Shown: positions 5,557-6,194 of the stretch, one piece after another | Position numbering within the stretch: the stretch's first letter is position 1 | How the letters are laid out: each line of letters starts with the position of its first letter | Source of the DNA: Saccharothrix sp. ST-888 | GTDB lineage: Bacteria; Actinomycetota; Actinomycetes; Streptomycetales; Streptomycetaceae | NCBI RefSeq assembly: GCF_000955975.1 | Contig: NZ_JYJF01000188.1 | Coordinates: forward strand, 1-6,194 | Length of the DNA stretch: 6,194 nucleotides | Direction of reading: 5' to 3' | The notes under the pieces: generated by a model | Told to the model about the DNA's origin: nothing | Databases searched by the model: none | Seen by the model: the letters and a program-made list of their open reading frames with translations, nothing else | Translations under genes and position numbers: made by a program

Positions 5557-5579
5557 GTTGCCCGATCGGGCCGGGGCAA
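5545..5579. repeat. Cluster of overlapping inverted repeats in the divergent control region
   Basis: GGGCAA (5545-5550) pairs with TTGCCC (5558-5563) across 7 bases. TTGCCC in turn pairs with a second GGGCAA (5574-5579) across 10 bases. Between them GCCCGATCGGGC (5560-5571) is a perfect 12-bp palindrome. The first pair overlaps the 19-bp operator candidate at 5538-5556, offset by 7 bp. The cluster fills most of the 84 bp between two divergent genes, so it could be a multi-dimer operator serving both, or alternative RNA hairpins. Confidence 0.65.
5551..5579 (-). promoter_or_regulatory. Candidate promoter of the siderophore importer operon
   Basis: On the minus strand TTGCCC (5579-5574) as -35 is followed after 17 bp by TCAGCT (5556-5551) as -10. 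The -10 coincides with one arm of the 19-bp palindrome, the usual layout for a repressor that blocks RNA polymerase. Neither hexamer is strong, so this depends mostly on position and spacing. Confidence 0.3.
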
Positions 5580-5592
5580 ATCACCACCCGCA

Positions 5593-5598
5593 TACCCT
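5593..5598 (+). promoter_or_regulatory. Candidate -10 box (TACCCT) giving a leaderless HAD transcript
   Basis: TACCCT fits TANNNT and ends 6 nt before the ATG at 5605, so transcription would start at the start codon. No Shine-Dalgarno-like sequence precedes the ATG, which fits leaderless translation. No clear -35 is seen. Confidence 0.35.
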
Positions 5599-5604
5599 GG
5601 GCCC

Positions 5605-6194
5605 ATGGCTCTCACCGTCGGCTTCGACCTCGATATGACCCTGCTCGACACCAGACCCGGGATCAAGGCCGCCTATCAGGCCCTCTCCGCTGCCACCGGC
5701 ACCTGGATCGACAGCGACCTGGTGGTCACCCGGCTGGGGCCGCCGCTGGAACAGGAGCTGGCGCGCTGGTTCCCGGCCGAGCACGTGGCCGAGATGGCGA
5801 CCCGCTACCGGGCCCTCTACCCCGAGCACGCGCTCCCCGGCACCCTGCTGCTGCCCGGTGCGCGGGAGTCCGTCGACGCGGTCCGGTCCAGGGGCGGCCG
5901 GGTCGCCGTGATCACCGGCAAGTACGAGCCGAACGCCCGGCTCCAGCTGGACTACATCGGCCTCGTCCCGGACATCCTGGTCGGCGGCACCTGGGCCGAG
6001 AGCAAGGGCGAGGCGCTGCGGGAGCACGGCGCGGCCGTGTACGTCGGCGACCACCTCGGTGACATCCGGGGCGCACGGGCCGCCGACGCGGTCGCGGTCG
6101 GCGTGACCACCGGGCCGTACGGCGCGGCGGAGCTGGCCGAGGCCGGGGCGGACGTGGTGCTCACGGACCTGACGGAGTTCCCGGCCTGGCTCGC
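5605..6194 (+). CDS. HAD-superfamily hydrolase (phosphoglycolate phosphatase-like), right end cut off
   Basis: 196 complete codons are present and the frame is still open at the edge. All four HAD motifs are visible: motif I DLDMT (Asp8 nucleophile, Asp10 acid/base, Thr12), motif II VIT (Thr104), motif III Lys134 in AESKGEAL, and motif IV GDHLGD (148-153) for Mg2+ binding. Residues about 17-80 form a small helical C1-type cap (IKAAYQALSAATG, VVTRLGPPLEQELARWFP), as in phosphoglycolate phosphatases and beta-phosphoglucomutase relatives, so a cytoplasmic Mg2+-dependent phosphatase acting on a small phosphorylated molecule is likely. The substrate is unknown. The visible sequence ends in VVLTDLTEFPAWL, typical of the last helix, so probably only about 5-20 residues are missing. 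From memory, similar streptomycete proteins are sometimes labelled morphological differentiation-associated, without biochemical proof. It is divergent from the siderophore operon across 84 bp. Confidence 0.88.
   Translation, partial: MALTVGFDLDMTLLDTRPGIKAAYQALSAATGTWIDSDLVVTRLGPPLEQELARWFPAEHVAEMATRYRALYPEHALPGTLLLPGARESVDAVRSRGGRVAVITGKYEPNARLQLDYIGLVPDILVGGTWAESKGEALREHGAAVYVGDHLGDIRGARAADAVAVGVTTGPYGAAELAEAGADVVLTDLTEFPAWL

Noticed and set aside
2587..5638. Long plus-strand open frames opposite the siderophore operon
   Set aside because: The minus-strand products show clear ABC-transporter motifs, while the plus-strand translations are Gly/Arg/Pro-rich with no domains.
1..6194. CRISPR array, tRNA/rRNA, transposase or defence system
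   Set aside because: I saw no regularly spaced repeats with unique spacers, no cloverleaf, no transposase-like protein and no recognisable defence domain on either strand.

Overview
The window is very GC-rich, and its real genes use almost only G or C in third codon positions. Its proteins (a bacterial helicase-associated-domain protein, a FecCD-type siderophore importer, a Tat/lipobox-type binding lipoprotein) are typical of a Streptomyces or Kitasatospora-like actinomycete chromosome. Assignments rest on reading the sequence and on recalled family features; no search was run.

Layout from left to right. (1) 1-1326, minus: the N-terminal 442 residues of a helicase-associated-domain protein that runs off the left edge. 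(2) 1327-1725: a 399-bp divergent intergenic region with two 70-bp direct repeats and a strong GC hairpin. (3) 1726-2571, plus: an unrecognised protein with a Pro/Ala-rich soluble half and about four C-terminal membrane segments. (4) 2572-5520, minus: a ferric-siderophore ABC import operon, transcribed as permease remnant 1 (5520-4810), permease remnant 2 (4813-4562), ATPase (4562-3774) and substrate-binding lipoprotein (3615-2572). (5) 5521-5604: a short divergent control region packed with inverted repeats, including a 19-bp palindrome resembling an iron box. (6) 5605 to the right edge, plus: a HAD-family phosphatase lacking only its C-terminal end.

The main observation is the state of the importer. 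The binding protein and ATPase look complete, but the two permeases appear collapsed. The first open frame (236 aa) looks like the N-terminal two thirds of a FepD-type FecCD permease joined to that protein's C-terminal tail. The second (83 aa) is only the C-terminal end of a FepG-type permease. Together they lack the segment that normally carries the coupling helices contacting the ATPase. The first remnant also has an 8-residue tandem duplication in a conserved helix and an arginine where the family has a conserved glycine. The binding protein has a glycine where the family normally has a permease-contacting glutamate. Reading frames and stop/start overlaps are nevertheless preserved, so this is either an early-stage pseudogene operon or a reduced transporter.

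The two flanking genes look like ordinary chromosomal genes. The convergent pair 1726-2571 / 2572-3615 has no gap: the two stop codons form the palindrome TGATCA. I found no new defence, RNA or mobile system.
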